Source: Chloroflexota bacterium
GTDB lineage: Bacteria; Chloroflexota; Limnocylindria; Limnocylindrales; CSP1-4
Length of the DNA stretch: 7,404 nucleotides
NCBI GenBank assembly: GCA_003157175.1
Contig: PMIQ01000133.1
Location: forward strand, 1-7,404
Reading direction: 5' to 3'
Of this stretch, positions 1-4,643 are shown piece after piece (the stretch's first letter is position 1; each line of letters begins with the position of its first letter). A program made the position numbers and the translations under genes. Under the pieces are notes generated by a model. The model was not told the origin of the DNA. It saw nothing but the letters and a program-made list of their open reading frames with translations, and did not search any database.

Positions 1-20
1 GTAATCGTGGCAACGCCCAT
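1..20 (-). CDS. 5' end of a gene running off the left edge
   Basis: Only the first six codons and part of a seventh are inside the window (ATG at 20-18, reading M-G-V-A-T-I-). The case rests on a strong Shine-Dalgarno, GAGGAGGG at 34-27 on the minus strand, placed 6 nt before the ATG. It lies downstream of the 31-codon ORF at 43-138, so the two would be cotranscribed. An alternative start is the ATG ATG at 47-42, which overlaps the stop of that small ORF and reads M-M-I-H-E-E-G in another frame. Function cannot be told from this much sequence. Confidence 0.4.
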
Positions 21-42
21 GGGGAACCCTCCTCGTGGATCA

Positions 43-138
43 TCATACCCGCGCCCAAGCGTGGGATTGAACCGCGCTGACGTCGGCCCCGAGTTTGAGC
101 GGATGCACCTGATGCAGGAGGACGAGGTCGTTGGACAT
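43..138 (-). CDS. Small ORF of 31 codons, unknown function
   Basis: The ATG at 138-136 is preceded by a near-perfect Shine-Dalgarno (GGAGGAG at 150-144, 5 nt spacing). The ORF ends at TGA 45-43. The peptide begins MSNDLVLLHQVHPLKLGADV and has no membrane span or cysteine. It is followed 22 nt later by another start with its own strong SD (gene at 1-20), so it looks like the first gene of a minus-strand operon or a leader peptide. The phrase HPLKLGADVSA resembles the beginning of small membrane proteins I recall from Gram-positive-like bacteria, but no hydrophobic continuation follows in any frame. If that resemblance holds, this is a truncated relic. The SD is firm; the product is unidentified. 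Confidence 0.45.
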   Translation of the reverse strand: MSNDLVLLHQVHPLKLGADVSAVQSHAWARV

Positions 139-417
139 TACGGCTCCTCCGATCAAGAGAACCGACGGTACTCCCAGTAGCGCCAAGCTCGGACACAGAT
201 CCACGGTCCGATACGCGGGAAGCGGCCAGCTCTCACGACGGTCGCACCGGCTGGCCGGTGCTCTTCTTATGAAGTCAACTCACCTTCGCTGCTCTTGCCA
301 CGCTGAGGCCGAGTCCGCAACAACAAGTGTTGGGAATGCGTCGGCTTGATAGTGCGACCGTCGTGAGCCACGGCACTACCGCTCGCCCAGCCGGCGTCGT
401 ACTACCGAGACGCCCGT
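139..417. other. Divergent intergenic spacer between the minus ORF and the VanW gene
   Basis: No convincing gene is visible here. The ORFs that cross it are poor in conserved-looking sequence and lack SD sites. It contains the dyad at 244-261. On minus, a TTGACT (278-273) resembles a -35 box, but no good -10 lies 17 nt away. On plus, TTGATA at 346-351 likewise lacks a well-placed -10. Promoters for both flanking genes must lie here but cannot be assigned. Confidence 0.5.
244..261. promoter_or_regulatory. 8-bp perfect dyad, operator-like or attenuator hairpin
   Basis: GCACCGGC (244-251) and its exact inverse complement GCCGGTGC (254-261) are separated by 2 bp. As DNA this is a compact dyad in the middle of a divergent intergenic region, the usual place for a regulator's operator. 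As plus-strand RNA it would fold into a 7-bp stem with a 4-nt loop followed by TCTTCTTA, which resembles an intrinsic terminator and could act as an attenuator upstream of the VanW gene. The sequence does not choose between these readings. Confidence 0.4.
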
Positions 418-1224
418 ATGCTGCTTTCCGACCTCCATCCCGCGGTCTACGAAGCCCGCGTCGCGCAGCTCCGCCTTGCCCGTCAGCTGTCAGACCGGCG
501 CATGCGGTTCGCGGCGCGGCAGGATCGCGAGCCACTGCCCCACGTCCTGGTTCGCCACTCGTCCGTCCTCCGCCGGAAGCTCGGCGACGCGGACCCGCGG
601 CTGCAGGAGACCAAGATCGTCAACCTCGGGCTCGCGGTCCGGCCCGTGGATGGCCTCGTGCTCGACCCGGGAGACGTCTTCTCGTTCTGGAACCGGGTCG
701 GCGAGCCGTCGGCCCGTCGGGGGTTCGTCGAGGGCCTAGTGCTCGCGCGCGGCCAGGTCCGCGTCGCCACCGGCGGCGGCCTGTGCCAGCTGTCGAACCT
801 GCTGTACTGGATGGCCCTGCACGCGCCGTTCGAGGTCGTCGAGCACAATCGTCACGGTTTCGACGCATTCCCGGACGACCGGCGCGTGCTGCCCTTCGGC
901 AGCGGGGCGACCGTGTTCTTCAACTACGGCGACCTACGGCTGCGGAACCCGACCGACATGTCGCTCCAGCTGCGCGTCTGGCTGACCGACACCGAGTTGT
1001 GCGGCCAGATCCGCGCCGACCGACCGTGGCCACTGGCGTACCACGTGCAGGAGCGCGGGCACCGGTTCGTCCGCGACCCGGACGGGCGCGTGTTCAGGGA
1101 GAACGAGATCTGGCGTCGCTCGGTGGACCGGACGACGGGCCGCACGCTGAGCGAAGAGCGGATTACCGTGAACCGCGCGCTCGTCACATACGACGTACCC
1201 GCATCGAGGTTCAGTCACCCGTGA
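418..1224 (+). CDS. VanW family protein
   Basis: This 268-residue protein belongs to the VanW family, named after an accessory protein of some VanB-type vancomycin-resistance clusters. Its biochemical role is not settled, though a cell-envelope function is usually assumed. The hallmark stretch is plain: a start of the type SSVLRRKLGDADPRLQETKI (about 48-67), then DPGDVFSFWNRVG (83-95), RRGFVEGLVL (100-109), the GGGLCQLSNLLYWM core (119-132) with C123, a conserved EHNRHGFDAFPD (142-153), LPFGSGATVFFNY (158-170) and LRNPT near 175-179. Length fits the short VanW type. No signal peptide or membrane span is seen. ATG 418 is the only start after the in-frame TGA at 364-366; its SD is weak (CGAGACG). 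No vanHAX or D-Ala-D-Lac ligase genes are nearby, so resistance should not be inferred. Family assignment is firm; function is inferred at most. Confidence 0.93.
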   Translation: MLLSDLHPAVYEARVAQLRLARQLSDRRMRFAARQDREPLPHVLVRHSSVLRRKLGDADPRLQETKIVNLGLAVRPVDGLVLDPGDVFSFWNRVGEPSARRGFVEGLVLARGQVRVATGGGLCQLSNLLYWMALHAPFEVVEHNRHGFDAFPDDRRVLPFGSGATVFFNYGDLRLRNPTDMSLQLRVWLTDTELCGQIRADRPWPLAYHVQERGHRFVRDPDGRVFRENEIWRRSVDRTTGRTLSEERITVNRALVTYDVPASRFSHP

Positions 1225-1380
1225 TCCCGCGCCAAGGACATCCTGAACCACGAGCGCCGCGGAACCTGGCAGTGTGAAGGTCGGCGAGGTGCTCGGCCAT
1301 GTCGAGGGTTCGCGCCAGCGTGAGTAGCGTCGCAGCAGGTTGAAGTTCCATGGCTTGGCGATGGCGATGCCCCTATCCGT

Positions 1381-1426
1381 CGCAATATCGTTCTCTATGA
1401 AAAGGTCCCCGCGGTCAAGCTGGGTA
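1381..1426 (+). repeat. Left arm of a long imperfect inverted repeat
   Basis: Read on plus, this stretch matches the reverse complement of 1607-1652 at 37 of 46 aligned positions without gaps. The core 1393-1426 matches 1607-1640 at 30 of 34, including an unbroken 13-mer (CTCTATGAAAAGG) and an unbroken 11-mer (CCCGCGGTCAA). The arms are about 180 bp apart. Size and layout resemble terminal inverted repeats of a small non-autonomous element (MITE), but no target-site duplication is evident. Confidence 0.7.
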
Positions 1427-1498
1427 CTTCGATTGCGATTCGGCCCACACGCCGGCCTCATGGCCCGGCTGTCTGATTGACGGAATAGCGAGCAGCGC

Positions 1499-1616
1499 TC
1501 ATCTCTCTATGGCCTTCTCGTTGGGGAAGGACTCGGTCAGATGGGAGGCTGCTCGATCCTGCCATCAGTCCGCCGGACCTTGAACTGGCTCCGGCTCGAC
1601 TCACAATAGCCAGATT
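1499..1616 (-). pseudogene. Decayed C-terminal fragment of a CpaE-like ATPase
   Basis: On minus, nt 1616 to about 1581 read NLAIVSRAGASS, matching LAMVVNRANSGVS (about 320-332) of the intact CpaE-like protein next door. After a frame change, 1555-1499 read RAASHLTESFPNEKAIER then TGA, matching RAANEGHSAVERFPKEKVI (357-375). DNA similarity is visible too: CCTTCTC-x-TTGGGGAAG at 1512-1529 recurs at 1853-1870 inside the intact gene. Relative to that gene, about 60 nt are missing between the two blocks. This is therefore a frameshifted, deleted relic of a paralogue or of a duplicated 3' end, lying just downstream of the functional gene in the same orientation. The similarity was found by eye and is short, but it covers two blocks in the right order. 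Confidence 0.6.
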
Positions 1617-1652
1617 GACCGCGGGCTCCTTTTCATAGAGCTTGTTAGTGCG
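1607..1652 (-). repeat. Right arm of the long imperfect inverted repeat
   Basis: This is the partner of 1381-1426, in opposite orientation. Both arms keep the same possible reading frame (R-x-x-x-LYEK-x-PAV-x-L), and the arm differences fall as V/E, K/N and G/A changes in that frame, so the repeat may derive from coding sequence rather than a transposon end. The inner edge of this arm runs into the CpaE-like relic. Confidence 0.7.
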
Positions 1653-1719
1653 CATCGACGGGCAGGACTGATCGGTCGGTCGAGACTCTGGGTTGGGTTC
1701 GCGGGGCACCCGTCGGCGC
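1650..1719 (-). terminator. Inverted repeat abutting the CpaE-like stop codon
   Basis: In the minus transcript, GCGC-CGACGGG (1719-1709) directly follows the TAA of the CpaE-like gene. It can pair with CCCGTCG-(AT bulge)-GCGC (1662-1650), giving 11 base pairs around a 46-nt loop. No U tract follows, so it is not a classic intrinsic terminator. It could stabilise the 3' end or be chance in GC-rich DNA. Confidence 0.3.
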
Positions 1720-2973
1720 TTAGGAGGCACGCATCGTCGGGTTCGTGTTCCTGCCGCCGCCGAAAATCCCCATGAAGCCCTGGCCGGACTTGGCCGCGCC
1801 GAAGCCGCGCGTGGCCATCATGCGATCGCACAAGGTCTCGATGTCGTCGATGACCTTCTCCTTGGGGAAGCGCTCCACCGCTGAGTGACCCTCGTTGGCT
1901 GCCCTAACGAAGGTCATGCCCGCGGACCGAATCTCGGCCAGGGCCGGCATTCCAACGGCTCGTTCCATGTCCGCGACCGAGACTCCGCTGTTGGCGCGGT
2001 TCACGACCATCGCCAGACGCTCACCGATCTGGAGTTCGACGGCCACTTCTCGGAGTTGCACCGCGGCCCGGATTGCCGGCACGTCCGGCGTGACCGGGAC
2101 GATGATCCTGTCCGCCCGCTCGAAGATGACCTGGTTCAGCGGCCCGTAGTCCGGGTGCATGTCGACGATGACCCAGTCGTAGACGCGGCAGGCAGTGGTG
2201 ATAGCTTCGGCCACTCGTTTGGGCTCGAGGATCTCACTGTGGAGCGGGGACTCGGCCATGACCAGGACCGAGACGCCGTTCTCGTGTCGTGCCGCAATCT
2301 CGGCGAATGACTCCGCCACGCCCGTGTTGAGGTCCTCCGTCCAGACGTCCGCGACTGTTCGGACGTTCTCCATGCCCAGCGACGAGGCGATGTGGCCGGT
2401 GACGGTGTCACAGTCGACGAGCAGCACCTGCTGGCCCTTCCGGATCTGCAGGAGCGCAGCCACATTGACGGCGATCGTCGTCTTGCCCACGCCACCCTTG
2501 GGATTGAAGACGATGACGATCTGACCACGCTGGAGGTCGCCGGACGGTTCGGTCGGCGACTCTGACCTCATGATCCCGCTCTCGGTCTCCTCGATCGGGA
2601 TCTCGGCCCGGATGAGCATCGCCTCGACCCGCCACCGAAGCGACTCGGCCGAATATGGCCTGGTGAAGTACTCGTCGTTGACTCGAGCCTTCCCGACCAG
2701 GCGCATTCGATCGAGGACCCGGGCCGCGACGACCATCAGAGCCGGGATGTTGCGATCCTCGTCGTGGAGCAGCGAGTACATCTCGAGCGCGCGGTCGAAG
2801 TCGCTCTCGGCGTCGAGGACGGCCACGCCGATGTCGCGGCGCTGGTTCAGCAGCGCCGCGAGGTCTTCCGCCGACCTGATCTCGATCGGCTCATAGCCGG
2901 CCTCAGCGATCCGCGCACCCATAGCGGCGAACTCAGCTGGCGGTAGAGCGATTGCGACTGCGGTCCGAGGCAC
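1720..2973 (-). CDS. CpaE-like ATPase: degenerate receiver plus MinD/ParA domain
   Basis: This 417-residue protein has two domains. Residues 1-122 form a receiver-like fold: D54 (VAVLDAES) sits at the phospho-acceptor position, but the conserved Lys-Pro is Arg-Pro (R105-P106 in YFTRPYS), so it is probably a pseudo-receiver. After a linker (about 125-148), residues 150-390 form a MinD/ParA/SIMIBI ATPase with the deviant Walker A KGGVGKTT (159-166), VLLVDCD ending at D189, and a Walker B-type strand VIVDMHPDYG (D271). The tail is Gly-rich (FMGIFGGGR, about 400-408). This architecture is that of CpaE/TadZ, which localises Flp/Tad pilus machinery, but no tad genes are visible nearby. The start is GTG at 2973-2971 with GGGGAG at 2989-2984 (10 nt spacing). 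Two small ORFs precede it on the same strand with short gaps (19 and 42 bp), implying an operon. Fold and ATPase motifs are certain; the pilus link is inference. Confidence 0.9.
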   Translation of the reverse strand: MPRTAVAIALPPAEFAAMGARIAEAGYEPIEIRSAEDLAALLNQRRDIGVAVLDAESDFDRALEMYSLLHDEDRNIPALMVVAARVLDRMRLVGKARVNDEYFTRPYSAESLRWRVEAMLIRAEIPIEETESGIMRSESPTEPSGDLQRGQIVIVFNPKGGVGKTTIAVNVAALLQIRKGQQVLLVDCDTVTGHIASSLGMENVRTVADVWTEDLNTGVAESFAEIAARHENGVSVLVMAESPLHSEILEPKRVAEAITTACRVYDWVIVDMHPDYGPLNQVIFERADRIIVPVTPDVPAIRAAVQLREVAVELQIGERLAMVVNRANSGVSVADMERAVGMPALAEIRSAGMTFVRAANEGHSAVERFPKEKVIDDIETLCDRMMATRGFGAAKSGQGFMGIFGGGRNTNPTMRAS

Positions 2974-3015
2974 GTGACAGAGTCTCCCCGTGGCGCGAGA
3001 GCCTTGCCCTGAAGT

Positions 3016-3204
3016 CTAGCCCTCCGCCTCGGGTTGGTGGGCGGAGACTTTGGGCACGCCCTCGCGGACGTTCACGACACTTGACGTCCTGTAGCTGGGG
3101 CAGACAAGCCGGCCAGCCTTCGCTGTGGAAGCTGCCCACGCTGCGGTCCAGCCCATCGTCGATTCGAGGCCGTACGACCGGTCGCCGACCTGGCAGGTGC
3201 CCAT
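3016..3204 (-). CDS. Small ORF of 62 codons between a membrane peptide and the CpaE-like gene
   Basis: The ORF starts at ATG 3204-3202 with GGGTGA at 3214-3209 (4 nt spacing) and ends at TAG 3018-3016. About four in five codons end in G or C, as in neighbouring genes. The product begins MGTCQVGDRSYGLESTMGWT, has two cysteines (C4 and C35, the latter in GRLVCPSY), an Ala/Trp-rich middle and a polar tail; no clear membrane span. An upstream in-frame ATG at 3291 would give 91 residues but would overlap most of the 37-residue ORF and lacks an SD. It lies 19 bp after that ORF and 42 bp before the CpaE-like start. I do not recognise the family. Operon position and codon composition favour a real gene, but moderately. 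Confidence 0.45.
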   Translation of the reverse strand: MGTCQVGDRSYGLESTMGWTAAWAASTAKAGRLVCPSYRTSSVVNVREGVPKVSAHQPEAEG

Positions 3205-3223
3205 GGCTTCACCCGTTTGGCAG

Positions 3224-3337
3224 TCAGCCGTAGATCGCGAGGTGCATCGCCTGGTCACCTCCGATCCGAAAGCCGGCGGCGAATGCGACAACGGCGATCA
3301 GAACCGTCGCCAGCGCGCCCAGCGGTTTCCTCGACAT
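3224..3337 (-). CDS. 37-residue single-span membrane peptide
   Basis: The start is ATG at 3337-3335 with an excellent SD, AGGGGAG at 3350-3344 (6 nt spacing); the stop is TGA at 3226-3224. The peptide has a basic N-terminus (MSRK), one hydrophobic helix from about residue 5 to 23 (PLGALATVLIAVVAFAAGF) and a short polar tail with D28. This is the pattern of a small inner-membrane protein with N-in topology, or of an uncleaved signal anchor. A TTGACG-type promoter lies just upstream (3376-3404). Being first in the likely operon with the CpaE-like ATPase, it may be a membrane partner or anchor; that role is inference from context only. Confidence 0.6.
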   Translation of the reverse strand: MSRKPLGALATVLIAVVAFAAGFRIGGDQAMHLAIYG

Positions 3338-3375
3338 GCGGATCTCCCCTCAAACAGCGGCGGAATTCACACGAG

Positions 3376-3404
3376 ACGATCGCTTCGATACTCCGCGCCG
3401 TCAA
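3376..3404 (-). promoter_or_regulatory. Candidate promoter of the small-ORF/CpaE-like operon
   Basis: On minus, TTGACG (3404-3399) matches the -35 consensus at 5 of 6 positions. GATCGT (3381-3376) lies exactly 17 bp downstream and matches the -10 at 3 of 6. Transcription would start near 3369, leaving a leader of about 30 nt before the ATG at 3337. The weak -10 limits confidence. Confidence 0.35.
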
Positions 3405-3535
3405 GGGCGCAGATCGTGTATGTCGGGCACGACGCACGCATCGCGTCCGGCGGGCAGCCTGTCGTCGGCACTTCGGCGCGCTCCTCTGCGGTGCTCGGGC
3501 CCAGGCTCTTCACGAGGGGGCGGCCAATCGACCCC

Positions 3536-3541
3536 TAAGAT
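3536..3541 (+). promoter_or_regulatory. Candidate -10 (TAAGAT) of a leaderless transcript
   Basis: TAAGAT fits both TATAAT (5 of 6) and the TANNNT motif known for leaderless genes in high-GC bacteria. It ends 6 nt before the GTG start at 3548, so transcription would begin at or beside the start codon. No SD is visible before this GTG, and no good -35 is seen. Confidence 0.4.
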
Positions 3542-3547
3542 GCGGGC

Positions 3548-4030
3548 GTGGTCGAGTTCTACGCCTACGCCGCAGATTGCCGCCTGCACGGCCAGGTCGA
3601 GCTCGTCGAAGCTCGCTTGTCCGACCAGCTGAACAGCACCGGCGAAGTGCTCATCAGAGACGCCGAGCTCGAGGACCTTGCCGACGGCCACGTGGTCGCG
3701 ATGCCCGAACTCACCGTTGGGCATGAGGAGATCTGCGCGGTGGTCGCGAGCGGGCCGCGAGGCGACGCGGCACGTCGGCTGAACACCCGGACGGCCTTCG
3801 TCGAGGTCGAGGTCGGCCCGTACCGGGTCCTCGGAAGGGTGCACGGCCCGCCGACGGCGGACCCATTCGCCTCCGTGCTGCGGCGCGCGGCGTGGCTGCC
3901 ACTGACCGACGCGACCGTGACATATCGGCGTGGCCCGGACGAGGTCACAGACAACGTGACGACGCTCCTGGTCAATCGCCTCCTCATACGCACCTTCCGA
4001 GTGGCCGAGGCCAGCTCCAACCTTCCCTGA
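3548..4030 (+). CDS. Hypothetical protein with two tandem small beta-rich domains (DUF6812-like)
   Basis: This 160-residue protein starts at GTG 3548. The gene is not recognised by name. Its two halves look like copies of one domain. Copy 1 (about 11-66) runs CRLHGQVE, RLSDQLN (24-30), VLIRDAELED (34-43), then a strand to EICAVVA. Copy 2 (about 92-152) runs YRVLGRVH, a proline-rich turn, FASVLRRAAWLPLTDATVTY (107-126), then LLVNRLLIRTFRV. The pattern 'L-x-G-x-V ... LSD-x-LN ... L-x-DA ... VN-x-x-x-I' is one I associate with the small family DUF6812, a recollection that needs a profile search. Copy 1 keeps the LSD-x-LN part and copy 2 the LTDA and VN parts. There is no signal peptide or membrane span, so it is probably cytoplasmic. 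It is divergent from the CpaE-like operon, sharing a 210-bp promoter region, and a small membrane-protein gene follows 47 bp downstream. A 252-codon antisense ORF across it is judged a shadow. Confidence 0.75.
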   Translation: MVEFYAYAADCRLHGQVELVEARLSDQLNSTGEVLIRDAELEDLADGHVVAMPELTVGHEEICAVVASGPRGDAARRLNTRTAFVEVEVGPYRVLGRVHGPPTADPFASVLRRAAWLPLTDATVTYRRGPDEVTDNVTTLLVNRLLIRTFRVAEASSNLP

Positions 4031-4077
4031 TAGGCTCGCCGCGCTGCCGGCTCCGCTCGGGATCGGGTACCCGGTAG

Positions 4078-4446
4078 TTGGGCCGACCGGGCGCGGGCCG
4101 ACCGGGCGGCCGGCCGGCCCGATGTTCAGGTCGTGTCGATTGGTGCGAGTGTCCGCCATCGGCAGTCGCCGAGTACACGGCGATCGGCACCGTCGTCCTA
4201 TCGAGGTTGCTGGCGCGAGTTGCCGGCTGGTCGTCAGTCTCGCGACCGCTCCTGGGCCTCTCGATCGCGGCCATCGTCGCGGCCCTTCTCTTCGGTTCGG
4301 GCGGGCTTCGTCAGCACGCCCTCGGCGGTCTCTGGGAGCCGCTATTCCTCGGGCTGGAGTTGGCCTGGCTCTTGATCGTCACGCTGCGGATCGCCCGGGC
4401 GCAGTCGCGTTCTCCATCCGGTTCCCCATATCCTGCCGGCAAGTAG
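4078..4446 (+). CDS. Small two-span membrane protein, unknown
   Basis: From the TTG at 4078 the ORF encodes 122 residues. Two hydrophobic segments are clear: about 58-77 (PLLGLSIAAIVAALLFGSGG) and about 88-104 (PLFLGLELAWLLIVTLR), each with basic residues near by, followed by a polar Ser/Pro/Gly tail. The first 40 residues are arginine/glycine/proline-rich and partly come from a 15-bp DNA tandem repeat, so they may not be translated. A second in-frame TTG at 4207 would give a 79-residue protein keeping both spans. No good SD precedes either start. It lies 47 bp after the duplicated-domain gene on the same strand, and a strong hairpin follows its stop. No family is recognised. Confidence 0.5.
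   Translation: MGRPGAGRPGGRPARCSGRVDWCECPPSAVAEYTAIGTVVLSRLLARVAGWSSVSRPLLGLSIAAIVAALLFGSGGLRQHALGGLWEPLFLGLELAWLLIVTLRIARAQSRSPSGSPYPAGK
4080..4108 (+). repeat. 15-bp tandem repeat, two copies
   Basis: GGGCCGACCGGGCG occurs at 4080-4093 and again at 4095-4108 with one C between, i.e. two units with a 15-bp period. A GGCCGGCCGG run follows. If the TTG at 4078 is used, it encodes G-R-P-G-A then G-R-P-G-G. It may equally lie in an untranslated leader. Confidence 0.7.
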
Positions 4447-4452
4447 CCACGA

Positions 4453-4473
4453 CGAGTCTTCCGTAAAGACTCG
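4453..4473 (+). terminator. Hairpin after the small membrane-protein gene
   Basis: CGAGTCTT (4453-4460) and AAGACTCG (4466-4473) form a perfect 8-bp stem around a 5-nt loop, CCGTA. It begins 7 nt after the TAG at 4444-4446. No U tract follows, so termination would need Rho or a non-canonical mechanism. The position between two genes fits a transcript end. Confidence 0.45.
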
Positions 4474-4526
4474 CCGAGGCGCTCGAAGATCTGTCGGTAG
4501 TACCCGCTGGGAGAGCCGCCGGCGGG

Positions 4527-4557
4527 TTCGCATGCCGAAGACAAGGTCGACTATTCT
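4527..4557 (+). promoter_or_regulatory. Candidate promoter of the M24-fold gene
   Basis: TTCGCA (4527-4532) matches TTGACA at 4 of 6 and TATTCT (4552-4557) matches TATAAT at 4 of 6, with 19 bp between. It sits in a locally less GC-rich patch downstream of the hairpin at 4453-4473 and about 87 bp before the start codon. This is a weak assignment. Confidence 0.25.
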
Positions 4558-4633
4558 ACCGGTGGCAGGGCTTCGGCCGCGGCGCTGCTTCCGGTCGAAC
4601 GACGGCGAGGACGAGCTAACCGGTCTCACCTGC

Positions 4634-4638
4634 GGAGG
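4634..4638 (+). promoter_or_regulatory. Ribosome binding site fixing a TTG start
   Basis: GGAGG at 4634-4638 lies 5 nt before the TTG at 4644, which selects that codon as the start of the M24-fold gene. An ATG at 4639 directly after the SD reads only ATG-AGT-TGA, a two-codon start-stop whose TGA overlaps the TTG. Confidence 0.7.
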
Positions 4639-4643
4639 ATGAG

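Noticed and set aside
49..90. tRNA T-arm look-alike on minus (CGCGG-TTCAATC-CCACG)
   Set aside because: The T-stem has a mismatch and no matching acceptor or anticodon arm is found upstream. It lies inside the 31-codon ORF.
327..1277. 316-codon plus-strand frame overlapping the VanW gene
   Set aside because: The translation is dominated by Arg/Pro/Ala from out-of-frame GC-rich codons; the VanW frame at 418 explains the region.
934..1461. 175-codon minus frame reaching into the VanW gene
   Set aside because: Its first 70 residues look less random than a usual shadow, but the rest is antisense to VanW. It crosses one repeat arm, has no SD and shows no known motif.
4071..4120. Palindromes GGGTACCC and GGCCGGCC as a terminator of the duplicated-domain gene
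   Set aside because: The inverted sequences have no loop or U tract and are common by chance at this GC content.
3401..4159. 252-codon open frame on minus, antisense to the duplicated-domain gene
   Set aside because: Its product is Arg/Pro/His-rich without recognisable motifs and mirrors the codon pattern of the plus-strand gene, as expected for an open shadow frame in GC-rich DNA. It also covers the promoter region of the minus operon.
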